Translations under genes and position numbers: made by a program
Notes under the pieces: generated by a model
Seen by the model: the letters and a program-made list of their open reading frames with translations, nothing else
The model's database searches: none
Told to the model about the DNA's origin: nothing
Assembly: GCF_030711405.1 (NCBI RefSeq)
Contig: NZ_JAULSI010000031.1
Coordinates: 1 to 37,857, forward strand
Length of the DNA: 37,857 bases
Direction of reading: 5' to 3'
Source: Massilia brevitalea
GTDB lineage: Bacteria > Pseudomonadota > Gammaproteobacteria > Burkholderiales > Burkholderiaceae_D
Shown: positions 16,476-23,484 of the stretch, in pieces
Layout: every line of letters begins with the position of its first letter
Numbering within the stretch: position 1 is the stretch's first letter

Positions 16476-17038
16476 TTCGCGCCTGCGTACCGGAAGCAGT
16501 GCGGCGCGTGGTCGTCGACCATGCCGATGCCCTGCATGTAGGCGTAGACGATGGTCGAGCCGACGAACTTGAAGCCGCGTTTCGACAGGTCTTTCGAGAG
16601 TCGGTCCGACAGCGCCGTCTTGGTCGGGCGCGTGCCGTCGCTCCAGTCGCCGACGATCGGCTTGCCGTCGACATAGGCCCACAGGTAGCTGTCCAGGGTC
16701 TGGCCTTCGGCGCGCAAGGCCAGGTAGGCCTTGGCATTCGAAATCGTCGCAGCGACTTTCAGGCGGTTGCGCACGATGCCGGGATTGGCCAGCAGCTCGG
16801 CCACCTTGGCGTCGTCGTAGCGGGCAATCTTGTCGGCATCCCAGCCGTCGAAGGCGGCGCGGTAGCTGTCGCGCTTGTTCAGCACCGTTTCCCAGGACAG
16901 GCCAGCCTGGGCGCCTTCGAGATTGAGCATCTCGAACAGGCGGTTCTCGTCATGGCAGGGCGTGCCCCACTCGTGGTCGTGGTAGTCGAGGTAGCGTGGA
17001 TTGGCCGGATTGGCCCAGCTGCAGCGTGGGATCGTCAT
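16472..17038 (-). CDS. tag: DNA-3-methyladenine glycosylase I
   Basis: The product has 188 residues, the usual length, and aligns throughout with E. coli Tag: RCSWANPANPRYLDYHDHEWG, LEGAQAGLSWETVLNKRDSY, and the C-terminal KRGFKFVGSTIVYAYMQ. The zinc-binding residues are present as Cys6, His20, His177 and Cys181 with the same spacing as in E. coli. The enzyme excises 3-methyladenine from alkylated DNA in the cytoplasm. Its stop overlaps the GTG start of mnmC, so the two are translationally coupled although they act on DNA and tRNA respectively. Confidence 0.95.
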   Translation of the reverse strand: MTIPRCSWANPANPRYLDYHDHEWGTPCHDENRLFEMLNLEGAQAGLSWETVLNKRDSYRAAFDGWDADKIARYDDAKVAELLANPGIVRNRLKVAATISNAKAYLALRAEGQTLDSYLWAYVDGKPIVGDWSDGTRPTKTALSDRLSKDLSKRGFKFVGSTIVYAYMQGIGMVDDHAPHCFRYAGAK

Positions 17039-17102
17039 GCCTGGAAGTATAAGCCAGGGTTAGCCATCGAAGCGAAAGGAGGAATCGTCCTCCTGAAACG
17101 AA

Positions 17103-17135
17103 AAGAGCACGCGGACCCGCAGGCCACGTGCTCTT
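17103..17135 (-). terminator. Intrinsic terminator of the DUF4142 gene
   Basis: Arms 17103-17111 and 17127-17135 (AAGAGCACG / CGTGCTCTT) form a perfect 9-bp stem. Read on the minus strand the stem is followed by TTTTCGTTTC. It lies 37 bp beyond the DUF4142 stop and upstream of tag, so it separates these two transcripts. Confidence 0.75.
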
Positions 17136-17171
17136 GCAAGCTTCACCGGCCGTCGCGGCCGGCCGAAGCGC

Positions 17172-17993
17172 TTACTTGCCCGAGGTCGTACCCGACTTGG
17201 CCATCGCGTTCTGCTCGGCGGCCTTCAGGTGCTGCTCGACGGTCGGGATCATCTTGCCGGCCAGCGCCTTGACGTCGGCATCCTTGGCTGCCTTTTCATG
17301 CTTCTTCAGCATGGCCAGGGTGTCCTTGTGGGCCTTGACGCCGCCGGTCTTCATGTACTCGCGGTCAAAGGCATCGCCGGTCATTTTTTCCAGCTTGGCG
17401 GCCATGGCCTTGTGCTTGGCGTCGAGTTCGGTCGGCAGGGTCACGCCTTTCGATTGCGCCAGGGTCTGCACTTCCTGCAGGCCTTTGCCGTGATCGTCGA
17501 TCATTTGCTGGGCGAAGGTTTTCACTTCGGCGTTCTGGCTCTTGCTTTGTGCCAGCTTGCCGGCTTCGACTTCCGCCATGTTGGCCATGGCCATGTCGGT
17601 GATGGCCTTGGTGTCGGCCTTGGCCAGCTTCGAGCTGGCGGTGGCGCCGGCCGCGCCCGAGGCGCCCTGCTGCATCGACGACGACTGGGTGGTCATGCCG
17701 GCGTCCGAGGTGCCGGTGCTGCCGCTCATGCCGTGTGCGCCGTGCGAGGACGAGCTGCTCGTTGCCTGGCCGGCGGTGCTGGAACCGACCTGGCTGCTGC
17801 GGTCTTCCATGCCCTGGCTGTTGGTGTTGCTGACAGCGCCGTCAGCGGCCGATTTGCCGGTCATGTTGGTGCCGGTTTGCGCGCCCTGGGCCTGCAGCCC
17901 GGTTGCGGTTTGTGCGTGGACGCCATAGCTTGCGAACATGGCTGCTGCGGCCGATACGGCGAGCAGTCCTTTCAGTGCTTTGTTTTTTTGCAT
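17172..17993 (-). CDS. Secreted DUF4142 (ferritin-like fold) protein
   Basis: The product has 273 residues; the ATG at 17993 follows an AGGAGA site. A signal peptide (GLLAVSAAAAMFASYGVHA) is cleaved near residue 27. A Ser/Gly/Thr/Gln-rich low-complexity linker runs to about residue 120, followed by a helical DUF4142 domain. This domain has the repeated pattern MANMAEVEAGKLAQSKSQNAEVKTFAQQMIDDHGKGLQEVQTLAQ and its mirror near MKTGGVKAHKDTLAMLKKHEK. DUF4142 proteins are periplasmic four-helix bundles of unknown biochemical role, often linked to stress. Here a terminator follows the gene and it is transcribed divergently from the T6SS cassette. Confidence 0.88.
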   Translation of the reverse strand: MQKNKALKGLLAVSAAAAMFASYGVHAQTATGLQAQGAQTGTNMTGKSAADGAVSNTNSQGMEDRSSQVGSSTAGQATSSSSSHGAHGMSGSTGTSDAGMTTQSSSMQQGASGAAGATASSKLAKADTKAITDMAMANMAEVEAGKLAQSKSQNAEVKTFAQQMIDDHGKGLQEVQTLAQSKGVTLPTELDAKHKAMAAKLEKMTGDAFDREYMKTGGVKAHKDTLAMLKKHEKAAKDADVKALAGKMIPTVEQHLKAAEQNAMAKSGTTSGK

Positions 17994-18294
17994 GATGCTC
18001 TCCTGGGGTTGGGGAAGGCGCCGGCATCCTGTCTCCCGTGCCGGTTCCTGTTCAATGTGACATCGGCATATCCGAAGCGCGCCGCACCGCGTTGGCAGTA
18101 ACGGAACGACAACGAAATTCGAGCCAAGCCGCAGTGTATCGCCGCGTTGACGAACCCAGCGCGCGTTAGCCTCTTGGCAATATTTTGTATCTTGATCCAT
18201 CGACGCAACAGGTCGTTGAACCCTGCGCGAGATCAATTTCGGCAATCCTTGCGAACCTACAGTGAACGCTTTCCTCAAACAGCGGAGCTGACCA
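17994..18294. other. Divergent intergenic region, 301 bp
   Basis: No gene is seen. The sequence separates the DUF4142 gene (-) and the PAAR gene (+) and must hold both promoters. An AT-richer patch around 18175-18205 stands out against the GC-rich background. I could not assign convincing -35/-10 pairs. Confidence 0.4.
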
Positions 18295-18819
18295 ATGGTA
18301 ATGCGCGCCGTAATCTGCAAAAGTGACCCGACCTCGCACGGGGGTGAAGTCCTGGAAGGCAATCCACGTGCGACCGCGAACGGCCATCCGATCGCCTTGA
18401 AAGGGCATATGACGCGCTGCCCGCAGTGCCAAGGCGATTTCCCCATCGTGGACGGCCGGGGCTTCCACAGCTTCGCCGGGATCGGCACAGCGGTCGAGGG
18501 CATGACAGCCGCATGCGGCGCCGTCCTGATCGCCAAGGCTGCGAAAGGCTTCATGATGATCGACGACCGGTCCGAGGCCGAAGCATCGATAGTCGCATCC
18601 GCAGCGCAGGCCGTCGCGCCGAACGCCGGTTCCTTTCGCGCCGTGGACGAGCCCACCGGCAAACCGGTGCCCGGTATGCCCTACCGTATCGAACTGCCCG
18701 ATGGTTCCGTCTTGCGCGGCGTGACGGATGCCGACGGCTGCACGGAGCGCGTGACTGGCCATGACCCTGCCACCGTCAGGCTGCACTGGGAATCCGACCA
18801 GTCGGCCGAGGTCAAGTAA
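18295..18819 (+). CDS. PAAR-domain protein (T6SS spike tip) with C-terminal extension
   Basis: The product has 174 residues; GGAG at 18284-18287 supports the ATG at 18295. Residues 1-90 are a PAAR domain: MRAVICKSDPTSHGGEVLEG, NGHPIALKGHMTRCPQCQGDFPIVDG and a Gly-rich hairpin, with His15, His31 and Cys42 as likely zinc ligands at the tip. Residues 113-165 (FRAVDEPTGKPVPGMPYRI through GVTDADGCTERV) form the small beta domain often attached to such PAAR proteins. In T6SS this protein caps the VgrG spike and carries a cargo effector. No other T6SS structural gene occurs in the window, so it is an orphan module that must use an apparatus encoded elsewhere. It is followed after 16 bp by the predicted effector. 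Confidence 0.88.
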   Translation: MVMRAVICKSDPTSHGGEVLEGNPRATANGHPIALKGHMTRCPQCQGDFPIVDGRGFHSFAGIGTAVEGMTAACGAVLIAKAAKGFMMIDDRSEAEASIVASAAQAVAPNAGSFRAVDEPTGKPVPGMPYRIELPDGSVLRGVTDADGCTERVTGHDPATVRLHWESDQSAEVK

Positions 18820-18835
18820 AGGCGGCGCAACCCCG

Positions 18836-20188
18836 ATGACCGGTCCGGCGCCAGACGCAAGCTGCACCCTTTCCCCGGAAGGCGCCGTCACGACGGTCCT
18901 GGTCGGGGCGAAATGCAGGCTCACCTACGAATTCGACACCAAGGCAACCCATGCCGGCTTGGTCCTGCCCTATGTGGTGAGCCTCGACGGCCAGGTGCTG
19001 CCGGAGCACGTACAGAAGCCGGGCGCACTGCGCGACAAGCGCAAGATCGAGCTGGTCGTGAATCCCGGCAGCAAGGTCGCGCTGTTCCTGAACAGCGACG
19101 TGCACCCGAACCACCGCAGGAATCCGGTGTACGCGGTACAGGTCGGCAACAACGACGTGCACGTAAAGATCACCGAGCGAACGGGGCGCATCGGCCATGA
19201 ACAGGCTACGCTGAAACAGCCAGCCTGCCGCTCGACCTCAACGCCCGGCAAGCGGCTGGAAGTGTACGAAGCGGCCCTCACCGGCGACATCTGGATGCAG
19301 GTCTCGCACCTGTACACCGCCGCCGAAACCGACGCGCTGCTGCCGCCCGACACTACCCCGACCGTTCGGGCCGCCGTGCGCAGCATCTATGTCGGCCTGG
19401 CGCGTCCGGAACTAATCGTGCACTTCCCTGCGAGCGATGCGGCGCCGAAACTGACGCTCAGGGTGGAGTTTCGCGCGGAGATGCAGGAGAACGTACGCCT
19501 CAACACCACGCATTGTCCCTGGCTGACCGGCATCCTGCCGCGCACCCATCCGTGCGCCTTTGCCGCGCTGCTGAGCGAGGCGCATGCCGCCGGCCTCACG
19601 TCGGTCGCCGTGACATCGGGATGGCGACCCAGCTTCGGCTCGATCGCCCACCGTGCCGGCCTGGGGCTCGACATCACTTATCTCGAAGGCGGCGAGAAGC
19701 GGGTGTTCCTGAACCGGGCGTTCCTGATCAAGGCGGGAGCGCCGCGCAATGGCAATGTCAGCGAGCGCGAGAAGACCTTGTGGAAGGATTATCAGGAGGT
19801 GAAGATGGTGCTGGCCACAGCGGAAAAGGAACTCAAGGCGGCGCAGGGCCGCCTGAAGAAAAACCGCGATCCTGAGAGGGGGGCTGAGCTAGCGAGGGAG
19901 GTGGCCACTTATGAGAATCGTATCGATAGCTTGAAAAAGCGTGAAATTGTGGCAAGCAAGACCTGGAACGACGAACGCGATCGCAATGAACCCGGCCTCA
20001 TCCGCAAGTTGCGTGACCAGCTGGGCCGAAACAAGTCAGTGAAGCAGCTGTTCGATCCGTGGTACATGGATGCCAACACAGGAGACGACATCCCGCCGGC
20101 TCCCAATGAGCAGCGCGAAACAAATCAGAACGAACGGACCCATAACAACCATCTTCACATCACCGTCCTGGAGCCGAAGATATTATGA
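18836..20188 (+). CDS. Predicted T6SS effector: LAS-type peptidoglycan metallopeptidase
   Basis: The product has 450 residues; the ATG at 18836 is 16 bp after the PAAR stop. The N-terminal 220 residues are beta-rich and unrecognised, probably for delivery or substrate binding. The catalytic half contains VAVTSGWRPSFGSIAHRAGLGLDITY: His272 and Asp279 fit the HxxxxxxD zinc motif. HNNHLHI supplies His439 and His441 as the HxH motif. This is the LAS signature (lysostaphin, D-Ala-D-Ala peptidase, hedgehog; M15/MepA type). Between the motifs lies an unusual charged helical insert (about 306-400, KDYQEVKMVLATAEKELKAA and onward) likely to be a coiled coil. Expected action is cleavage of cell-wall peptides in rival bacteria. 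Its stop overlaps the next start (ATGA), as in toxin-immunity pairs. GC falls in the 3' third, hinting at transfer. Confidence 0.72.
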   Translation: MTGPAPDASCTLSPEGAVTTVLVGAKCRLTYEFDTKATHAGLVLPYVVSLDGQVLPEHVQKPGALRDKRKIELVVNPGSKVALFLNSDVHPNHRRNPVYAVQVGNNDVHVKITERTGRIGHEQATLKQPACRSTSTPGKRLEVYEAALTGDIWMQVSHLYTAAETDALLPPDTTPTVRAAVRSIYVGLARPELIVHFPASDAAPKLTLRVEFRAEMQENVRLNTTHCPWLTGILPRTHPCAFAALLSEAHAAGLTSVAVTSGWRPSFGSIAHRAGLGLDITYLEGGEKRVFLNRAFLIKAGAPRNGNVSEREKTLWKDYQEVKMVLATAEKELKAAQGRLKKNRDPERGAELAREVATYENRIDSLKKREIVASKTWNDERDRNEPGLIRKLRDQLGRNKSVKQLFDPWYMDANTGDDIPPAPNEQRETNQNERTHNNHLHITVLEPKIL

Positions 20189-21042
20189 GGCATTACTTAC
20201 TTGTCATGCTCTTGGCTGCACTTACCCTGTCCGCCCTGCCTGCACAGGCGGCAGGTGCGCCTTCCAGATCGCGAGTCTGGCTTGAGCGGCCGTGGGAGAT
20301 CCGCTATATCTTGTTCGCTGAACAAGCACGGAGATTGCGTTCCGAAATCAGCGTGTCGCGACAAATCAATGCGGAGAAGGAAGCGCCCGGGAAGGAGAAA
20401 ATTTACCTGCACGCAGCGGCGCTATTCAAGCCCACGGCCATGCTCGATGTGCCTGGAGAGGAGCCGGTCGCCGTCGTGCTGCTCGCATTCGATCACGCCG
20501 GCCACATCGTCAATCAGCAAGGTGCTCTCGGTAGCATGTCAGCGAAAAGGAATATGCTAAATGACCTTGTTTTGGCTAGAGACGATGCCCCTGGTGCGAG
20601 GCCATTTTATTTCGCCGACTGGGCGCAAGGCATTCCGGGTGATGTCACCTTCTCGCCGGCTGTGTGCAGCTCCGACGACAGGCGCCGCTACGAAACCGGC
20701 TGGGACAGCGACAGCTACACCGGCAGTTTCGGCTGCCGCGAATGGACCTCCCAGCTCTACGCGCGCGACCAGCCCTACATCGACATCACGTCCTACTCCT
20801 CCCATGGCACCTTCATCGGTGAACTGGTCGGCTGGTCGCGTTTCGAGGACCCTCCTAAGCCGGTCATCGGACGCCACGGCAAGACCTGGCTCTGCCTGCA
20901 CGAATGCCCTGCCGGCGAAAAGCCCGGGGTTATCCCGAACATCAAGGCGTGGACCAAGAAACACGGCTACCCGATGCCCGAGCGCCCACGCAAGCAGCCG
21001 CTCTATCCGAATGCGGATTACGCGGACGACCTCAACGAATGA
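20185..21042 (+). CDS. Predicted periplasmic immunity protein of the T6SS effector
   Basis: The product has 285 residues with a clear signal peptide (YLLVMLLAALTLSALPAQA, cleavage near residue 22). Four Cys residues in the mature C-terminal half (VCSSDD, FGCREW, WLCLHEC) could form disulphides. I do not recognise the family. It is called immunity by position only: it starts inside the stop of the predicted cell-wall effector, is exported to the compartment where such an effector acts, and ends the cassette. A lipase- or amidase-like role was considered, but no catalytic motif is visible. The 5' half is AT-richer than the flanking genes. Confidence 0.6.
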   Translation: MRHYLLVMLLAALTLSALPAQAAGAPSRSRVWLERPWEIRYILFAEQARRLRSEISVSRQINAEKEAPGKEKIYLHAAALFKPTAMLDVPGEEPVAVVLLAFDHAGHIVNQQGALGSMSAKRNMLNDLVLARDDAPGARPFYFADWAQGIPGDVTFSPAVCSSDDRRRYETGWDSDSYTGSFGCREWTSQLYARDQPYIDITSYSSHGTFIGELVGWSRFEDPPKPVIGRHGKTWLCLHECPAGEKPGVIPNIKAWTKKHGYPMPERPRKQPLYPNADYADDLNE

Positions 21043-21060
21043 AGGCCGCTGCGCCGGCCA

Positions 21061-22707
21061 TCAGCGGAAGCTCAGCGCCGCCGTCAAGTCTCCCGGCCCG
21101 CGCGCGCCACGCGACGCAAACGCCGCGTCGCGCGCCGCCAGGCCTTCCAGCAACGGCAGGCCGTGCAGGCGCGTGATCAGGCGCATGATCGAGGTCGTGT
21201 CGTAGTAGTTGTGGTCCACCGCGCCCTTCTTCGCATGCGGCGACACCACGATGGCCGGAATGCGCGAGCCCGGACCCCAGCGGTCGCCCTGCGGCGGCGC
21301 CACGTGGTCCCACCAGCCGCCGTTTTCGTCGAAGGTAATCACCACCACCATGTCCTTCCACTGCGGCGACTTCTTCAGGTGCTCGATCACGTTGGCCACG
21401 TGGGCGTCGCCCGACTCGATGTCGGAATAACCGGCGTGCAGGTTCAGGTTACCCTGCGGCTTGTAGAAGGAGACGGCCGGCAGCTTGCCCGCCACCACAT
21501 CGGCGATGAAGCGGTTCGAGATCGGGCTGTCGCCCAGGCCGCCGTCGCGCAGGTGTTCTTCGCGCGCCTGCGTGCCCGGCGCGAACTGCTTGAAGTAATT
21601 GAAAGGCTGGTGGTGGTGCTGGAAGTTCGGGCGCTGGCCGGCGCCGCGGCCGTCGATCGCCGCTTGCCAGGCGCCGCCATACCAGGCCCAGCTGACGTTC
21701 GCGCGCGACAGCAGGTCGCCAATGGTGTCGTAGCTTTGCGGCGGCAGCACCGACGGGTCGCTGGCGTCGGCCACATTCGTGTCGCCTCCCGGCGCCGGAC
21801 GCACCCAGCTTGGCTGGTAAGGCGGCGCCATGGTGTTCACGGCATAACCATCCGGCGTGATCGCACCGGAGTGGACGAACTTCGGTTTGCCGTCGAGCGC
21901 ACTCTTCGGCGAATCCGGGGCGACGGCCAGGCGCGTGCCCTGCGGGCCGTCTGCCAGCACCGCGATTTTCTTTTTCGCCGGCGTTTCGGCGGCGTTGAAG
22001 AATTCCGGCGTGCGGCCGCTGATCAGGAACTGGTGGTTCAGGTAAGAGCCGCCAAACGCCGCCATGAAGAAGTTATCGCACAGGGTAAATTCGCGCGCGA
22101 TCTGCCACAGGCCCAGGTGCTTGTCGGTCTCGCCGTAATGGCCCATCACCAGCGCGCCGGAGTCGCCCCAGGCCACAAAGCCGTCGTTCTTGCCGCCGTT
22201 GATCTGCATCTGGTTGTGATAAAAATTGTGCACCAGGTCGCGCGTGACCAGGCCTTCCGGCAGCGGCTTGCCGTCGCCGTCGACCAGCTTCCACGGGCCG
22301 TTCGGCAGGTTGGCGATCTTGTCTTCGCCGATCAGGTATTCCTTGCCGCCGATGTCCTGGCGGCCCGGCACCATGCCGCCCCAGATTTTCGGCAGCGTCG
22401 GCAGCACTGAGCCGTCGCGGTCCTTCTGCGGCGCGCTGGCCGGCAGCGGCGCGGCCAGGCCGGGGAAGTTGGCGAACAGGTTATTGAAGCTGCGGTTCTC
22501 AAGGTAGATCACGACCACGTTCTTGACGTTCGCCTTCAGCTTGGCGTCGAGCGAGGCCGGCTTGGTTGCATCCTTGGCAGCGCGCTTGGCTGGTGCGGCC
22601 TGCGCAGCTGGCAGGCTGCCGGCAATTCCGGCTGCGGCGGCAGCCTGGAAGATGCGGCGGCGGCCCGGGCTGGCGGGCTGGTCGTTGTCAATATCGTGGT
22701 CTTGCAT
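21061..22707 (-). CDS. AcpA/phospholipase C-family phosphoesterase, exported
   Basis: The product has 548 residues; AGGAG precedes the ATG. The N-terminus RRRIFQAAAAAGIAGSLPAAQA is a probable signal peptide, possibly Tat-type. The phosphoesterase family motifs are NVVVIYLENRSFNNLF (metal-binding Glu-Asn), GHYGETDKHLGLWQIAREFTLCDNFFMAAFGGSYLNHQFLISG, YWAW-like SWAWYGG, HAGYSDIESGDAHVANVIEHL and the terminal VVITFDENGGWWDHVAPP with GPGSRIPAIVVSPHAKKG. These match bacterial acid phosphatase AcpA and phospholipase C enzymes, which release phosphate from phosphomonoesters or phospholipids in the periplasm or outside. A perfect 20-bp palindrome 26 bp upstream of the start may be its operator. Confidence 0.9.
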   Translation of the reverse strand: MQDHDIDNDQPASPGRRRIFQAAAAAGIAGSLPAAQAAPAKRAAKDATKPASLDAKLKANVKNVVVIYLENRSFNNLFANFPGLAAPLPASAPQKDRDGSVLPTLPKIWGGMVPGRQDIGGKEYLIGEDKIANLPNGPWKLVDGDGKPLPEGLVTRDLVHNFYHNQMQINGGKNDGFVAWGDSGALVMGHYGETDKHLGLWQIAREFTLCDNFFMAAFGGSYLNHQFLISGRTPEFFNAAETPAKKKIAVLADGPQGTRLAVAPDSPKSALDGKPKFVHSGAITPDGYAVNTMAPPYQPSWVRPAPGGDTNVADASDPSVLPPQSYDTIGDLLSRANVSWAWYGGAWQAAIDGRGAGQRPNFQHHHQPFNYFKQFAPGTQAREEHLRDGGLGDSPISNRFIADVVAGKLPAVSFYKPQGNLNLHAGYSDIESGDAHVANVIEHLKKSPQWKDMVVVITFDENGGWWDHVAPPQGDRWGPGSRIPAIVVSPHAKKGAVDHNYYDTTSIMRLITRLHGLPLLEGLAARDAAFASRGARGPGDLTAALSFR

Positions 22708-22732
22708 TGCTGCTCCTGTGCTCGGCTAACCG

Positions 22733-22752
22733 GAAACGATGATTATCGTTTC
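22733..22752. promoter_or_regulatory. Perfect 8-4-8 palindrome, candidate operator
   Basis: GAAACGATGATTATCGTTTC has two perfect 8-bp arms around a 4-bp centre. It lies in the 175-bp gap between the divergent AcpA (-) and O-methyltransferase (+) genes, just upstream of AcpA. I cannot assign a regulator; it does not fit the Fur pattern seen at 31803. Confidence 0.55.
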
Positions 22753-22882
22753 TTTCTTTCCCGAGGGGAACCCAGAGATCGCCGCCAGCCAGCCGTATGG
22801 ACGTGAGATAACAACATCCGGCCGCAAGCAAACAGGATGCATGTATGGCAGCATGGCTGGGTTAATCGCCAACGGAGTGTGC

Positions 22883-23467
22883 ATGGACATCGCCCTGAAA
22901 CGCCAGCTCGAACAACTCGCCGACTTCGGCAACCAGAACGACGCCGCCGTCGGCAAGAACGGCACGCGCATGCTGAACATCACGCCGGATACCGGCGAAT
23001 TCCTGTCCGTGCTGGTGCGCGCGACGGGTGCGCGCCGCGTGCTGGAAATCGGCACCTCGAACGCCTACTCGACGCTGTGGCTGGCCGATGCCGCACGCGC
23101 CATCGGCGGCGCCGTGACGACCATCGAACGCTCCGCCGACAAGGTGGCGATGGCGCGCGAGAACATCGTCACGGCCGGCCTGGACGGCGTCATCACGCAG
23201 GTCGAAGGCGACGCCGGCGCCTGGCTGGCGCAGGCGCCGGACGCCTCGGCCGACCTGGTCTTCCTCGATTCGGCGCGCAGCCTGTATCTGGACTGGTGGC
23301 CGGACCTGCGCCGCGTGCTGCGCGCGGGCGGCCTGCTGGTGGTCGACAACGCGACCTCGCATGCGCACGAGATGGCGGACTTCGTCGCCGCGGTCAAGGA
23401 GGACGACGCCTTCGGCACCAGCCTGGTCCCGGTCGGCAAGGGAGAATTCCTGGCCGTAAAGGCCTGA
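22883..23467 (+). CDS. SAM-dependent O-methyltransferase, family 3 type
   Basis: The product has 194 residues from the ATG at 22883 (GGAG at 22874-22877); upstream in-frame starts lack a ribosome site. The Rossmann motif I is VLEIGTSNAYSTLWLA (53-68). It is followed by VTTIERSADKVAMARENI (acidic motif II binding the ribose), a DLVFLDSARSLYLDWW metal/substrate loop and LLVVDNATSHAHEMADF. These are features of small catechol- or caffeoyl-CoA-like O-methyltransferases. It is slightly shorter than typical (about 210-220) and the substrate cannot be told from the sequence. Confidence 0.85.
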   Translation: MDIALKRQLEQLADFGNQNDAAVGKNGTRMLNITPDTGEFLSVLVRATGARRVLEIGTSNAYSTLWLADAARAIGGAVTTIERSADKVAMARENIVTAGLDGVITQVEGDAGAWLAQAPDASADLVFLDSARSLYLDWWPDLRRVLRAGGLLVVDNATSHAHEMADFVAAVKEDDAFGTSLVPVGKGEFLAVKA

Positions 23468-23484
23468 CTACGTCAGCCTGATTT

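Noticed and set aside
16476..16682. Longer N-terminus for MnmC
   Set aside because: The extension is Arg-rich shadow of tag; the GTG at 16475 overlaps the tag stop and begins the remnant methyltransferase similarity.
17994..18662. Longer start for the DUF4142 protein
   Set aside because: It would put more than 200 unrelated residues before an obvious signal peptide and cross the PAAR gene.
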